A stretch of 64,000 nt of DNA from Thauera sp. GDN1 (GCF_029223545.1 NZ_CP097870.1:3100001-3164000); one strand, 5' to 3'. Shown: positions 15,473 through 26,657, counted from the first letter of the stretch. The notes: generated by a model not told the origin, from the letters alone. Translations and numbers: made by a program.

Positions 15473-16203
15473 ATCCGAACCTCGAGGAAATCTGGGTCTA
15501 TCTGTCGACCTCCCCGCTGCTCGGGCTGACGCTGACCCTGCTCGCCTACCAGGCGGCGTTCTGGGTCTACAAGCGCTGCGGCTTCCATCCGCTCGCCAAC
15601 CCGGTGCTGATCAGCGTCGCCATCCTCGCCAGCCTGCTGCTCGCCACCGACACGCCCTACCAGACCTATTTCGACGGCGCGCAGTTCGTGCACTTCCTGC
15701 TCGGCCCCGCCACCGTGGCGCTGGCGATCCCGCTCCATGCGCAATGGCCACGACTGAAGGCGATGGCCGGGCCGCTGACGATCGCGCTCGTCGCCGGCTC
15801 GCTGACCGCGGCGCTGTCGGCCTGGGCCCTCGGCGCCCTGCTCGGCGGCAGCCGCGAGTCGCTGATGTCGCTCGCCCCCAAGAGCGTGACCACGCCGATC
15901 GCGATGGGCGTCGCCGAACGCATCGGCGGCCTGCCCTCGCTGACCGCGGTGCTGGTGATCAGCACCGGCATCATCGGCGCCGTGTTCGCGCGCAGCATCT
16001 ACCGCTGGCTGCGCATCGACGACCACGCCGTGCGCGGCTTCGCGATCGGCATCGCCTCGCACGGCATCGGCACCGCGCGCGCCTTCCAGGTCAGCGAACA
16101 GGCGGGCGCCTTCGCCGCGCTGGCGATGGGACTGAACGGTCTGCTCACCGCGCTGTCCCTGCCGTGGATCATGCCCTGGGTGGAACGGCTGTTCGCAGGC
16201 TGA
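15469..16203 (+). CDS. LrgB/CidB family membrane protein
   Basis: A 244-residue membrane protein with the LrgB signature LAPKSVTTPIAMGVAERIGG and the later GFAIGIASHGIGTARAFQ. It shares an ATGA overlap with the LrgA-like gene and is its partner. The pair probably forms a membrane complex for small organic acids such as pyruvate, or affects cell wall lysis control. The window offers no regulator such as lytST beside it. Length and motifs are intact. Confidence 0.92.
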   Translation: MNPNLEEIWVYLSTSPLLGLTLTLLAYQAAFWVYKRCGFHPLANPVLISVAILASLLLATDTPYQTYFDGAQFVHFLLGPATVALAIPLHAQWPRLKAMAGPLTIALVAGSLTAALSAWALGALLGGSRESLMSLAPKSVTTPIAMGVAERIGGLPSLTAVLVISTGIIGAVFARSIYRWLRIDDHAVRGFAIGIASHGIGTARAFQVSEQAGAFAALAMGLNGLLTALSLPWIMPWVERLFAG

Positions 16204-16280
16204 AGCGGGCCCGCACGCACGCTGCCGCCAGAACGATCAGAACCCGACCCGACACGACCCGACGACGAGGGGCCGACCGA

Positions 16281-17906
16281 GTGCCGAACGCAATCTACCG
16301 CTGGATCGACCGCAACCTGCTCGAGCTCGGCCGCGAGATGCGGCTCTCCTACCTGCCGCCGCTGATGGTGTATTGCGCGGCGGGCGTGTCCGGCCTCACC
16401 GGCATCGTCGGCACCTTCTTCGTCAAGGACTACCTCGGTCTTTCGGCGGCCTTCCTCGCCGCACTCGGCTTCTGGGCCGGCATCCCGTGGGCGCTGAAGA
16501 TGCCGATCGGCCACCTGGTCGACCTGATGTGGCGGCACAAGGCGGGGCTGGTCTACCTCGGCGCCGGCCTGATCGCCGCCAGCCTGCTGATCATGATCGG
16601 GCTGATCGGCAGCCCGGACGCGATGCGCGCGGTGATGCCGATCGAGGCCTGGTTCGTGCTGTCGGTGCTGCTGTCGCCGGTGGGCTACGTGATGCAGGAC
16701 GCGGTGGCCGACGCGATGACGGTGGAGGCGGTGCCGCGCCTGGATGCGCGCGGCGAAGCCATTCCCGCCGAAACCGTGCGCCTGATGCACACCACCATGC
16801 AGATGCTCGGCCGGGTGGCGATCATCGGCGGCACGGTGCTGGTCTCGCTTGCCAACGTGGCGATGTTCCAGGGCTCGGAGAACCTGCCGGAAGCCGACAA
16901 GGTCGCGATCTACCTGCGCATCTACGAGCTCGCGCTGATCATCCCGCTGCTGTCGGTGAGCGGCGTGCTGTTCGGCGGCCTCCTCAAGCGCCGCGAGGCG
17001 AAGCGGCTCATCGCGCTCGGGCGCAGCCGCGCAGAGATCGACCGCCTGCTCCACGACCCGGAAGAAAAGACCGCGCCCAACTGGTGGATCCTCGGCGGCA
17101 GCGCGGTGTTCGTCGCGCTCACCATCGGCATCGGCCTGTCGGGCATCCAGTACGGCCAGGAGATCATCTTCGCCACCTCGTTCGCGATCATCGGCTTCAT
17201 GATCAGCCGCCTGCTGCGCGAGCTCTCGCCCGAGGCCGCGCGCACCCTGCTCGGCACGGTGATCATCATCTTCGCATTCCGCGCCCTGCCCGGCCCCGGC
17301 GCCGGGGCGAGCTGGTGGATGATCGACGAGCTCGGCTTCGACCAGAGCTTCCTGTCGCGGCTGGACCTCATCACCAGCACGCTGACGCTCGCCGGGCTGT
17401 TCCTGTTCCGCCGCTTCATGGCCGAGAAGTCGATCGCGCAGATCGTGATCTTCCTCACCGTCGCCGCCACCGCGCTGTCGCTGCCGATCATCGGCATGTT
17501 CCACGGCCTGCACGAATGGACCGCGGCGCACACCGGCGGCGTGGTGGACGCGCGCTTCATCGCCATCGCCAACACCGCGCTCGAGTCGCCGCTCGGCCAG
17601 GTGTCGATGGTGCCGATGCTGGCCTGGATCGCCAACTCCGCGCCGCCGCACCTGAAGGCGACCTTCTTCGCGGTGATGGCCTCCTTCACCAACCTCGCGC
17701 TCTCGGCCTCGCAGCTCGGCACCAAGTACCTCAACCAGATCTACACGATCGCGCGCGAGGTCAAGGATGCCGCCACCGGCGCCATCGCCACGCCGGCCGA
17801 CTACGGCGAGCTCGGCACACTGCTCGTGACCGTGACGCTGCTCGGGCTCGCACTGCCGCTGGCGGCGATCCTGCTCACCCGCCTGACCGGACTGCGCAGC
17901 GCCTGA
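16281..17906 (+). CDS. MFS-type membrane protein, possibly folate-biopterin transporter (BT1) family
   Basis: A 541-residue polytopic membrane protein with about twelve hydrophobic segments. The N-terminal part (YLGLSAAFLAALGFWAGIPWALKMPIGHLVDL) resembles the first helices of BT1/folate-biopterin transporters and related MFS proteins. A long soluble loop (about residues 235-270) separates the two halves. The GTG start at 16281 follows a GAGGGG ribosome binding site; the frame upstream lies in lrgB shadow sequence. It is last in the plus-strand run of transport genes, 77 bp after lrgB. The substrate is unknown, and the family assignment is moderate. Confidence 0.65.
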   Translation: MPNAIYRWIDRNLLELGREMRLSYLPPLMVYCAAGVSGLTGIVGTFFVKDYLGLSAAFLAALGFWAGIPWALKMPIGHLVDLMWRHKAGLVYLGAGLIAASLLIMIGLIGSPDAMRAVMPIEAWFVLSVLLSPVGYVMQDAVADAMTVEAVPRLDARGEAIPAETVRLMHTTMQMLGRVAIIGGTVLVSLANVAMFQGSENLPEADKVAIYLRIYELALIIPLLSVSGVLFGGLLKRREAKRLIALGRSRAEIDRLLHDPEEKTAPNWWILGGSAVFVALTIGIGLSGIQYGQEIIFATSFAIIGFMISRLLRELSPEAARTLLGTVIIIFAFRALPGPGAGASWWMIDELGFDQSFLSRLDLITSTLTLAGLFLFRRFMAEKSIAQIVIFLTVAATALSLPIIGMFHGLHEWTAAHTGGVVDARFIAIANTALESPLGQVSMVPMLAWIANSAPPHLKATFFAVMASFTNLALSASQLGTKYLNQIYTIAREVKDAATGAIATPADYGELGTLLVTVTLLGLALPLAAILLTRLTGLRSA

Positions 17907-18013
17907 ACACGCGCGACGCCGCCGGCGCGCGCCCGCGGAGTTGATCTGTCGCATTGTCTTCCGCCGGCAGCAGGCGGACACTTGAGGGCATTCAACCCTC
18001 AGCGAGGATCACC

Positions 18014-20071
18014 ATGACACCCAGCTCGGTACACGACATCCGCAACCTCGCCCTGCTCGGCCACGCCGGCAGCGGCAAGACCACGCTGGTCGAGGCCCTG
18101 CTCGCCGCCGCCGGCGAGATCGGCGCCGCGGGCAGCGTCGAGCGCGGCGACACCGTCGCCGACTTCGACCCGCAGGAGAAGGCGATGGGTCACTCGCTGC
18201 ACGCCGCGCTGGTGCATCTGGAGTGGGCCGGGCACTGGATCAACCTCCTCGACACCCCGGGCCTGCCCGACCTCACCGGGCGCGCCCTGGTCGCGCTGCC
18301 GGCGGCCGACACCGCGGTCGTGGTGATCAACGCCGCGGCCGGCATCGAGAGCGGCACGCGGCGCATGATGGACGCCGCGAAGGGCAAGTGCCGGATGGTC
18401 GTGGTCAACAAGATCGACGCCGCCGGTGCCGACCACGGCGCACTGATGGACGCGATCACCGCCACCTTCGGTCGCGAATGCCTGCCGATCAACCTGCCCG
18501 CGGCCGACGGCAGCCGCGTCGTCGACTGCTTCTTCGCACCGGACAACGCCGCCGCCACCGCCTTCTCCAGCCCCTCGGCCGCCCACGACGCGATCGTCGA
18601 CCAGGTCGTCGAGCTCGACGAGGAACTGATGGCGAAGTACCTCGAGCAGGGCGAGTCGCTCGACCCCGAGCAGCTCCACGCGCCCTTCGAGCAGGCCCTG
18701 CGCGAAGCTCACCTGGTGCCGGTGTGCTTCGTGTCCGCACGCACCGGCGCCGGCGTGCGCGAGCTGCTCGACATCCTCGGCAGGCTCGCACCCGACCCCA
18801 CCGAGGCCAACGCCCCCGCCTTCCTGAAGGGCGAGGGCGCCGCAGCCGAGCCGGTGGAGGTGGCGCTCGACTCCGAGCGCCATGTGGTCGCCCACGTCTT
18901 CCAGATCGCCAACGACCCCTATCGCGGCAAGCTCGGCCTGTTCCGCGTCCATCAGGGCCAGGTCACGCCCAACTCGCAGCTCTACATCGGCGACGGCCGC
19001 AAGCCCTTCAAGGTCGCCCACCTGCTGCGCATGCAGGGCAAGAACGCGGTCGAGACCACGCTCGCCGTGCCCGGCGACCTGTGTGCGGTCGCCCGCGTGG
19101 ACGAGATCCAGCGCGACTCGGTGCTGCACGACTCGCATGACGAGGACTTCTACCACCTCGCCCCCGCCGCCTGGCCGCAGCCGGTGTTCGGGCTCGCGCT
19201 GATGACGCGCAAGCCGGCCGACGAGCAGAAGCTGTCCGAGGCGCTCGCGCGCCTGACCGAGGAAGACCCCTGCCTCGAGGTCAGTTTCGATGCGCGCCAC
19301 CGCCGCACCGTGGTACGCGGGCTGGGCGAGCAGCACCTGAAGATCGTGCTCGAGGAGCTCGCCACGCGCTGGAACCTGCAGCTCGACACCGCCACGCCGA
19401 GCATCCCCTACCGCGAGACGATCACCGTCGTCGCCGAGGCGCGTTACCGCCACAAGAAGCAGAGCGGCGGTGCCGGGCAGTTCGGCGAGGTCGCGCTGCG
19501 CGTCGAACCGCTGCCGCGCGGCGCCGGCATCGAGCTGGGCGACGAGGTCAAGGGCGGCACCATCCCGACCAACTTCATGCCCGCGGTCGAGAAGGGCGTG
19601 CGCCAGGCGCTCGCCGAGGGCGCGCTCGCCGGCTTCCCGCTGCAGGATGTGCGCGTCGTGATCACCGACGGCAAGCATCACGCGGTGGATTCGAACGAGG
19701 TTTCCTTCGTCACCGCCGGTCGTCATGCGCTGGTCGAGGCGGTGCTTGCCGCCCGCCCGATCGTGCTCGAGCCGCTGCTCGACGTGCAGGTGAAGGTGGC
19801 CGACGCGCTGTTCGGCGAGGTGAGTGCGGAACTGGCCGGCCGTCGCGGCCGGCTCACCGCGACCGACAGTCCGGCACCGGGTTGGACACTGATCTCGGCG
19901 CGCGTGCCGATGGCGGCGCTGGAAGGCTTCGAGAGCCGGCTGAAGGCGATCTGCGCCGGCGAGAGCGAGTTCGTGCTCGAAGCCGGCGGGCACGAGCCGG
20001 CGCCGCAGGACGTACAATCCGAGCTCGCCCGCGTCCATGCCAGTGGCGGCAACGGCAACGGCGCACACTGA
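18014..20071 (+). CDS. Elongation factor G-like protein (EF-G paralogue)
   Basis: A 685-residue translational GTPase with the five-domain EF-G layout. G1 is GHAGSGKT (residues 16-23), G3 is DTPG, and G4 is NKID. Domain IV contains the family GQFGEV-type segment (AGQFGEVALRVEP), and the C-terminal domain V is present. It is shorter than the main EF-G and diverges in the switch regions, as in the EF-G2/'elongation factor G-like' group. It is not near str-operon genes such as rpsL or tufA, so it is likely a second copy. The start MTPSSVHDIRN follows CGAGGATCACC, preceded by a small hairpin (17983-18001). Its exact role, translocation or recycling, is uncertain. Confidence 0.85.
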   Translation: MTPSSVHDIRNLALLGHAGSGKTTLVEALLAAAGEIGAAGSVERGDTVADFDPQEKAMGHSLHAALVHLEWAGHWINLLDTPGLPDLTGRALVALPAADTAVVVINAAAGIESGTRRMMDAAKGKCRMVVVNKIDAAGADHGALMDAITATFGRECLPINLPAADGSRVVDCFFAPDNAAATAFSSPSAAHDAIVDQVVELDEELMAKYLEQGESLDPEQLHAPFEQALREAHLVPVCFVSARTGAGVRELLDILGRLAPDPTEANAPAFLKGEGAAAEPVEVALDSERHVVAHVFQIANDPYRGKLGLFRVHQGQVTPNSQLYIGDGRKPFKVAHLLRMQGKNAVETTLAVPGDLCAVARVDEIQRDSVLHDSHDEDFYHLAPAAWPQPVFGLALMTRKPADEQKLSEALARLTEEDPCLEVSFDARHRRTVVRGLGEQHLKIVLEELATRWNLQLDTATPSIPYRETITVVAEARYRHKKQSGGAGQFGEVALRVEPLPRGAGIELGDEVKGGTIPTNFMPAVEKGVRQALAEGALAGFPLQDVRVVITDGKHHAVDSNEVSFVTAGRHALVEAVLAARPIVLEPLLDVQVKVADALFGEVSAELAGRRGRLTATDSPAPGWTLISARVPMAALEGFESRLKAICAGESEFVLEAGGHEPAPQDVQSELARVHASGGNGNGAH

Positions 20072-20118
20072 ACGCCGTCGCGGCCCGGTCCCGAGCGGCC
20101 GGGCCGCTGTCCCTGTCC

Positions 20119-20385
20119 ATGCCGATGAAGCTCGATGATCGCCAGCGCGCCTACTGGCGCCGCAACCTGACCCTGACCCTGACGCTGCTCAGCGTCTGGT
20201 TCGGCGTGACCTTTATCGGCGGCTATTACGCCAGCGAGCTCAACACGCTGAGCTTCCTGGGTTTCCCGCTGGGCTTCTACCTGTTCGCCCAGGGCTCCCT
20301 GCTGATCTACCTGCTGATCATCGTGATCTACGTGTTCGTGATGAATCGTCTCGACCGCAAGTACCGGCACGACGGACGATTCTGA
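20119..20385 (+). CDS. DUF4212 protein, sodium:solute symporter small subunit-like (orphan copy)
   Basis: An 88-residue protein with two transmembrane helices (about residues 17-38 and 55-77). The family pattern is clear: YWRRNLTLTLTLL, WFGVTFIGGYYA, GFPLGFYLFAQGSLLIYLLIIVIYVF, and the terminal MNRLDRKY. Such proteins normally lie directly upstream of a VC_2705-type sodium:solute symporter. Here it follows the EF-G-like gene by 47 bp on the plus strand and faces a minus-strand gene, with no symporter after it. A second DUF4212 gene with its symporter lies 2.5 kb away on the other strand. ATG 20125 is an alternative start; neither start has a clear binding site. Confidence 0.8.
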   Translation: MPMKLDDRQRAYWRRNLTLTLTLLSVWFGVTFIGGYYASELNTLSFLGFPLGFYLFAQGSLLIYLLIIVIYVFVMNRLDRKYRHDGRF

Positions 20386-20442
20386 GACGTCCTTTGGCAC
20401 CGCGCGCGGGAGGCACGTCTCGCGCCGACACCGGTCGCGGCC

Positions 20443-20826
20443 TCATTTCTGCGCCGTCGGCCCCGCCTCCTCGAGCTTCTTGCGCTTGGGCACGATCGGG
20501 TGCGCATGGCGGCCGAGCGCGAAATCGAGGAAGAACTTCATCCAGATCGTCACCCCCGCGGTCGCCGTCCACGCGTCGAAATCCATGCTGCCGGTGACGA
20601 TGCCGAAGATCGTGAACAGGATCACCACCCCGCCGATCAGGTTGATGGCGAGCGTGAAGGGAGCGTAGCGCGCCGGGTTGGGCGGCGGCATGCCGCGCTT
20701 GAGTGCCACCTCGGAAAAGTCGCGCTTGAACAGGATCCTCCACGCACGCCGGAACCAGAAGAAGGCGATCGGGAACAGGGCGAGGAACAGGATCCAGTTC
20801 AGGGCAATGCTGGCATTGAAGATCAT
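20443..20826 (-). CDS. Small membrane protein of unknown function
   Basis: A 127-residue protein with clear hydrophobic segments at about residues 6-25 and 57-80, and a third weaker one at 84-105. It ends in a basic, charged tail (PIVPKRKKLEEAGPTAQK). Not recognised. It lies directly after the terminator of the symporter operon on the same strand and converges with the orphan DUF4212 gene. The start MIFNASIALNW is the first ATG of the frame. No catalytic motif is visible. Its presence as an uninterrupted, hydrophobic, similarly GC-rich frame supports a real gene. Confidence 0.7.
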   Translation of the reverse strand: MIFNASIALNWILFLALFPIAFFWFRRAWRILFKRDFSEVALKRGMPPPNPARYAPFTLAINLIGGVVILFTIFGIVTGSMDFDAWTATAGVTIWMKFFLDFALGRHAHPIVPKRKKLEEAGPTAQK

Positions 20827-20875
20827 TTGCTACTCCGCTGGACGCGGCAGAACCCGCAGTCGGGAAGGTGCCACA

Positions 20876-20909
20876 AAAGAAAAGCCCCGCCAATGCAGCC
20901 GGCGGGGCT
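20876..20909 (-). terminator. Terminator of the DUF4212-symporter operon
   Basis: The stem AGCCCCGCC / GGCGGGGCT (20883-20909) is followed on the minus strand by TTTTCTTTTG (20876-20882 region). It lies 59 bp after the symporter stop codon. Confidence 0.85.
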
Positions 20910-20967
20910 CCGGTCGCATCACCCGGCCGGAACGCACCGGGTGACGCAGCCCATTCGACAATCGGGC

Positions 20968-22825
20968 TTAGTGGGCACCATCCACCAGCTTCGAACCGCG
21001 CGGGATGCGCACCGACTCGACCATGTGCTGGATGTGCTCGGGCGGCTCCTTGGTCACCTTGTCGACCGCGAAGGCGACGATGAAGTTGAAGATCGCACCG
21101 ACCGCACCGAAGGCTTCCGGCGTGATGCCGAAGAAGCTGTTCGCACCACCGATCAGGTCGACGTACTCGGTGCCCTTGATGAAGAACAGGCCCTTGTGAG
21201 CGAACACGTAGAACAGGGTGATGAACAGACCTGCCAGCATGCCGGCGATGGCGCCTTCCTTGTTCATCTTCTTGGAGAAGATGCCCATCATGATCGCCGG
21301 GAACAGCGACGAGGCGGCAATACCGAAGGCCAGCGCGACCGTACCGGCAGCGAAGCCCGGCGGGTTCAGGCCGAGGTAGCCCGCGATCACGATGGCGACC
21401 GCCATCGAGATCTTGCCCGCGAGCAGCTCGTTCTTGTCGCTGATGTTCGGGTTGAACACACCCTTCACCAGGTCATGCGAGACCGCGGACGAGATCGCCA
21501 TCAGCAGGCCGGCAGCGGTCGACAGCGCGGCAGCCAGACCACCGGCAGCCACCAGCGCGATCACCCAGTTCGGCAGCAGCGCGATTTCGGGGTTCGCCAT
21601 CACGATGATGTCGGCGTTCACCGTCAGCTCGTTGCCCTTCCAGCCTGCAGCCTCGGCCTTGGCCTTGGCATCGGCGCTCTTGCTCTTGTCGTTGTAGTAC
21701 TGGATGCGGCCGTCGCCATTCTTGTCCTCGAACTTCAGCAGGCCGGTCTTTTCCCAGCGCTTCATCCATTCCGGACGCTGCTCGTACTGCAGGCTGTTTT
21801 CGGTCGCGTACAGGTCGGCGTTCGCCTTCACCTTCTCCGGATTGACGACCAGGTTGCCGGCGGCAGTGGTCTCGAGGCCGACGGCCTGGTTCACCGTGGC
21901 GTGCAGGTTCAGCTTGGCCATCGCGGCAACGGCCGGCGCGGTGGTGTACAGCAGGGCGATGAAGACCAGTGCCCAACCCGCGGAGCTGCGCGCATCCTTC
22001 ACCGTCGGCACGGTGAAGAATCGCATGATGACGTGCGGCAGACCCGCGGTACCGATCATCAGCGACAGCGTATACATGAACATGTTGAGCATGCTGCCCG
22101 GCATCGAGGTGGTGTACTGGTCGAAGCCGAGATCCTTGACCACCAGGTCGAGCTTGGCCAGCAGCGTGGTCTCGGTGCCCGAAATGTTCGAGCCCAGGCC
22201 GAGCTGCGGCAGCGGGTTGCCGGTGAGTTGCAGGCGAGATGAAGATCGCCGGCACCAGGTAGGCGGCGATCAGCACGATGTACTGCGCGACCTGGGTGTA
22301 GGTGATGCCCTTCATGCCGCCGAACACCGCGTACATGAACACGATCGCCATGCCGATGTAGATGCCGGTGTCGCTCGACACGCCGAGGAAGCGCGAGAAC
22401 GCGACGCCGACGCCGGTCATCTGGCCGATGATGTAGGTCAGCGACGCGGTCAGCAGGCACACCACCGCCACGGTCGACGCGGTCTTCGAGTAGAAGCGGT
22501 CGCCGATGAACTGCGGCACGGTGAACTTGCCGAACTTGCGCAGGTACGGTGCCAGCAGCATCGCCAGCAGCACATAGCCGCCGGTCCAGCCCATCAGGAA
22601 CAGGCCGCCGCCGTAACCCATGTTGGCGATGAGGCCGGCCATGGAGATGAAGGACGCTGCCGACATCCAGTCGGCCGCAGTGGCCATGCCGTTGGTGATC
22701 GGGTGCACGCTGCCGCCCGCGGCATAGAACTCGCTGGTGCTGCCGGCGCGCGCCCAGATGGCGATGCCGATGTACAGCGCGAAGGACGCGCCGACCACCA
22801 GATAGGTGATGGTTTGAAGATCCAT
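20968..22825 (-). pseudogene. Sodium:solute symporter (VC_2705 subfamily), frameshifted
   Basis: The reading frame starts [20 protein letters not shown] at 22825 and runs through typical SSS helices to YLVPAIFIS. It then continues in another frame as [14 protein letters not shown] up to KLVDGAH at 20968. One extra G in the plus-strand GG at 22233-22234 explains the break; without it the protein would be 618 residues. The family transports small carboxylates with sodium, paired with a DUF4212 subunit encoded 13 bp upstream. A large hydrophilic insertion holds an EF-hand-like loop [12 protein letters not shown] (21691-21726). The change may be a sequencing error, since both halves are otherwise intact and conserved, or a recent inactivation. 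Confidence 0.85.
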
Positions 22826-22838
22826 GTGTCTCCCCTCG

Positions 22839-23093
22839 TTATTCTTCGTGAACGTCGAACTGACGGTCGATGTCGCCCATCTTCTTCGCGTACCAGAAGA
22901 TCAGCGCGATGAAGATGTAGATCGATCCCTGGTGGGCGAACCAGAAGCCGAGCGGATAGCCTCCCAACGAGATGCTGTTGAGGGCAGGCGCGAAGAGGAT
23001 GCCGGCGCCGAACGAGACCACGAACCATATGACAAGGATCTTGGTCAGCAGGCTCAGTACCGTTCCCCAGTACGTCTTGCTGTTGTTTTCCAT
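22839..23093 (-). CDS. DUF4212 protein, putative sodium:solute symporter small subunit
   Basis: An 84-residue protein with two membrane helices (about residues 10-31 and 46-68). The conserved [17 protein letters not shown] and [19 protein letters not shown] segments identify the DUF4212/TIGR03647 family. It ends 13 bp before the symporter start, in the usual order small subunit then symporter. The ribosome binding site GAGGAGAC is followed by ATGATG; the second ATG (23093) has better spacing, and the first (23096) adds one Met. Its binding site matches the C-rich loop of the sRNA candidate near 60.2 kb over nine bases. Confidence 0.88.
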   Translation of the reverse strand: MENNSKTYWGTVLSLLTKILVIWFVVSFGAGILFAPALNSISLGGYPLGFWFAHQGSIYIFIALIFWYAKKMGDIDRQFDVHEE

Positions 23094-23244
23094 CATGTCT
23101 CCTCGATTTGTTTGAAACACCGCCGTCGCGTGAACGCGGGAGGAACAGTCCCGCTCATGCAAAGGTGGGCGAATTATAGAAACATCACTCTTACTTATCG
23201 CTTACAGCGCCTTACAGAAAGCTGAACGCGCCGCGCCAGGCACG

Positions 23245-23280
23245 AAAAAGCCCGCCGGCTCCGGTCGGAGCGGGCGGGCT
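23245..23280 (-). terminator. Rho-independent terminator of icd
   Basis: The stem AGCCCGCC / GGGCGGGCT with an internal GGCTCC/GGAGC pairing is followed on the minus strand by TTTTTCGTG. It lies 50 bp downstream of the icd stop. Confidence 0.9.
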
Positions 23281-23329
23281 GTGGACGGCGCCGCGGCAGG
23301 CGCGCGCCCGCCGGCGATCGCGACCTCGG

Positions 23330-24574
<1,245 letters not shown>

Positions 24575-24842
24575 GTCTGCTCCCTCGCTCGATGTCCGCG
24601 GATGAGTTCCGCGGATCAGGTGTGGATGAACTGCCACGGGAACGCTCGTCCTGCGACGAACGGGAGGGCTGCGACGGCGTATCGGGCGCACCGCAACCCC
24701 GTACCGAGCGGCGATTATCCCCCAAAGGCCGGCATGCCGAAACGATGCGGCGCAGCATGGCCGCCTCGGCGCCGGTGTTAAGATCCGGGCGTTTTCCGCC
24801 GCGACCGAGGCGCATGCGGCAGGCCCCTTGCGGAGGTGCTCG

Positions 24843-26612
24843 ATGGACGTGCAATTGGGAGAGAACCCGGTCGCGCATGCGATCGCGCAGGCCCTGGTGG
24901 AGGGCTTCAACAAGCACTACCGCATCTTCCGCGACACCTCGCGCCGGGCCAAGGAGCTGTTCGAGGCGGCGCACTGGCAGAAGCAGCTCGATGCGGTGCG
25001 CGAGCGCGTGCAGTTCTACGACGACCGCGTCGACGAGACCGTGGCGCGCCTGCACGACGAGTTCGACGCCGACGCGCTCGACGACATCACCTGGCAGCAG
25101 GTCAAGCTCCAGTTCATCGGCATGCTGATCAACCACCGCCAGCCCGAGCTCGCCGAGACCTTCTTCAACTCGGTCACGACCAGGATCCTGCACCGCAGCT
25201 ACTTCAACAACGACTACCTGTTCGCGCGCCCGGCGATCTCCACCGAATACATCGAGGCCTATCCGCCGGTGTATTCGAGCTACTACCCGCGCGACCGCGG
25301 CCTGCGCACCACCATCCGCCGCATCGTCGAGGACTTCGACTGGCAGCGCAGCTTCGAGGATCTCGATCGCGACGTCGACCTCCTGATGCGCGCCACCCTC
25401 GCCCACCTTGGCGAATGGCCGCAGATGGAGGTCAATTGCCAGATCCAGGTGCTGTACTCGGCCTTCTACCGCAACAAGACCGCCTACATCATCGGCAAGA
25501 CGGTCAACGGCTACCAGGAATACCCGTTCGCGATCGCCGTGCGCCACAACGCACGCGGCCAGCTCTACCTCGACACCGTGCTGCTCGACCCCTGGCGCAT
25601 CTCGGTGCTGTTCTCGCTGTCGCGCGCCTATTTCCTGGTCGACATGGAGGTGCCCTCGGGCTACGTGCAGTTCCTGCGCTCGGTCATGCCCAACAAGCCG
25701 CGGAGCGAGCTGTACACCATGCTCGGCCTGGGCAAGCAGGGCAAGACGATGTTCTTCCGCGACCTGGTGGCCCACCTGCGCCACTCCAACGACCAGTTCA
25801 TCGTCGCGCCGGGCATCCGCGGGCTGGTGATGCTGGTATTCACGCTGCCGTCCTTCCCCTACGTGTTCAAGGTCATCAAGGACGTGTTCGGCGCCGCGAA
25901 GAACATGGACCGCGCCACGGTCAAGCGCAAGTACCTGATGGTCAAGCACGTCGATCGCGTCGGGCGCATGGCGGACACGCTGGAGTTCTCCTACGCCGCG
26001 CTGCCGCTGTCGCGCTTCCACCCCGAGCTGCTGGAGGAGCTGCGCACGCTGGCGCCGTCAGCGTTCGAGATCGACGCCGACAAGCTGATCATCAAGCACC
26101 TGTACATCGAGCGCCGCATGACCCCGCTCAACCTCCACCTCGAGAAGGCCGACGACGCCGAGACCGAGGCCGCGGTCAGGGAATACGGCAACGCCATCCG
26201 CGAACTGGCGATCGCCAACATCTTCCCCGGCGACATGCTGTGGAAGAACTTCGGAGTGACGCGCTACGGGCGGGTCGTGTTCTACGACTACGACGAGATC
26301 GAGTACATGACCGACATGAACTTCCGCGCCATCCCGCCCGCGCCCTACGAGGAGATGGAGCTGGCGGCCGAGCCGTGGTACTCGGCGGGGCCGATGGACG
26401 TGTTCCCGGAGGAGTTCGCCACCTTCCTGCTCGGCGTGCCGCGGGTGCGCAAGGCCTTCCTCAGGTACCACCGCGACCTGCTCTCGCCCGGCTTCTGGCA
26501 GCAGGCGCAGCAACGCATCCGTGAGGGCTACGTGGAGGACTTCTTCCCCTATCCGGAGGAGCTGCGCTTCTGCAATCTGTTCCCGCAAGCCGCAAGCACG
26601 GGCGCGCCCTGA
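24843..26612 (+). CDS. aceK: Isocitrate dehydrogenase kinase/phosphatase
   Basis: A 589-residue bifunctional enzyme of usual length, which phosphorylates and dephosphorylates Icd to send isocitrate to the glyoxylate shunt. The ATP-loop region [27 protein letters not shown] and the catalytic segment [31 protein letters not shown] are present, including the DYDE metal site. The start ATG 24843 sits 7 bp after GGAGG; an upstream in-frame TTG is less likely. The gene is divergent from icd, its substrate protein, rather than in an aceBAK operon. TAAGAT (24779-24784) may be its -10 element. Confidence 0.96.
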   Translation: MDVQLGENPVAHAIAQALVEGFNKHYRIFRDTSRRAKELFEAAHWQKQLDAVRERVQFYDDRVDETVARLHDEFDADALDDITWQQVKLQFIGMLINHRQPELAETFFNSVTTRILHRSYFNNDYLFARPAISTEYIEAYPPVYSSYYPRDRGLRTTIRRIVEDFDWQRSFEDLDRDVDLLMRATLAHLGEWPQMEVNCQIQVLYSAFYRNKTAYIIGKTVNGYQEYPFAIAVRHNARGQLYLDTVLLDPWRISVLFSLSRAYFLVDMEVPSGYVQFLRSVMPNKPRSELYTMLGLGKQGKTMFFRDLVAHLRHSNDQFIVAPGIRGLVMLVFTLPSFPYVFKVIKDVFGAAKNMDRATVKRKYLMVKHVDRVGRMADTLEFSYAALPLSRFHPELLEELRTLAPSAFEIDADKLIIKHLYIERRMTPLNLHLEKADDAETEAAVREYGNAIRELAIANIFPGDMLWKNFGVTRYGRVVFYDYDEIEYMTDMNFRAIPPAPYEEMELAAEPWYSAGPMDVFPEEFATFLLGVPRVRKAFLRYHRDLLSPGFWQQAQQRIREGYVEDFFPYPEELRFCNLFPQAASTGAP

Positions 26613-26618
26613 AACGGC

Positions 26619-26657
26619 GAGGCCCGCCACCATGCTCGACACATGGCGGCGGGCCTC
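26619..26657. terminator. Long hairpin between convergent aceK and soxB
   Basis: GAGGCCCGCC...CCATG pairs with CATGG...GGCGGGCCTC (loop CTCGACA), giving about 15 bp of stem in the 66 bp between the aceK and soxB stop codons. There is no clear U-tract on either strand. It is still the only candidate transcription end for both genes. Confidence 0.6.

Noticed and set aside
16000..17981. Long minus-strand open frame over the BT1-like gene
   Set aside because: It is antisense to a clear membrane protein gene. Its sequence is Arg/His/Gln-rich without a start signal.
24594..24618. Two TCCGCGGA palindromes in the icd leader considered as an operator
   Set aside because: The 8 bp elements are GC palindromes likely by chance at this base composition, and lie just before the icd start codon without promoter elements.
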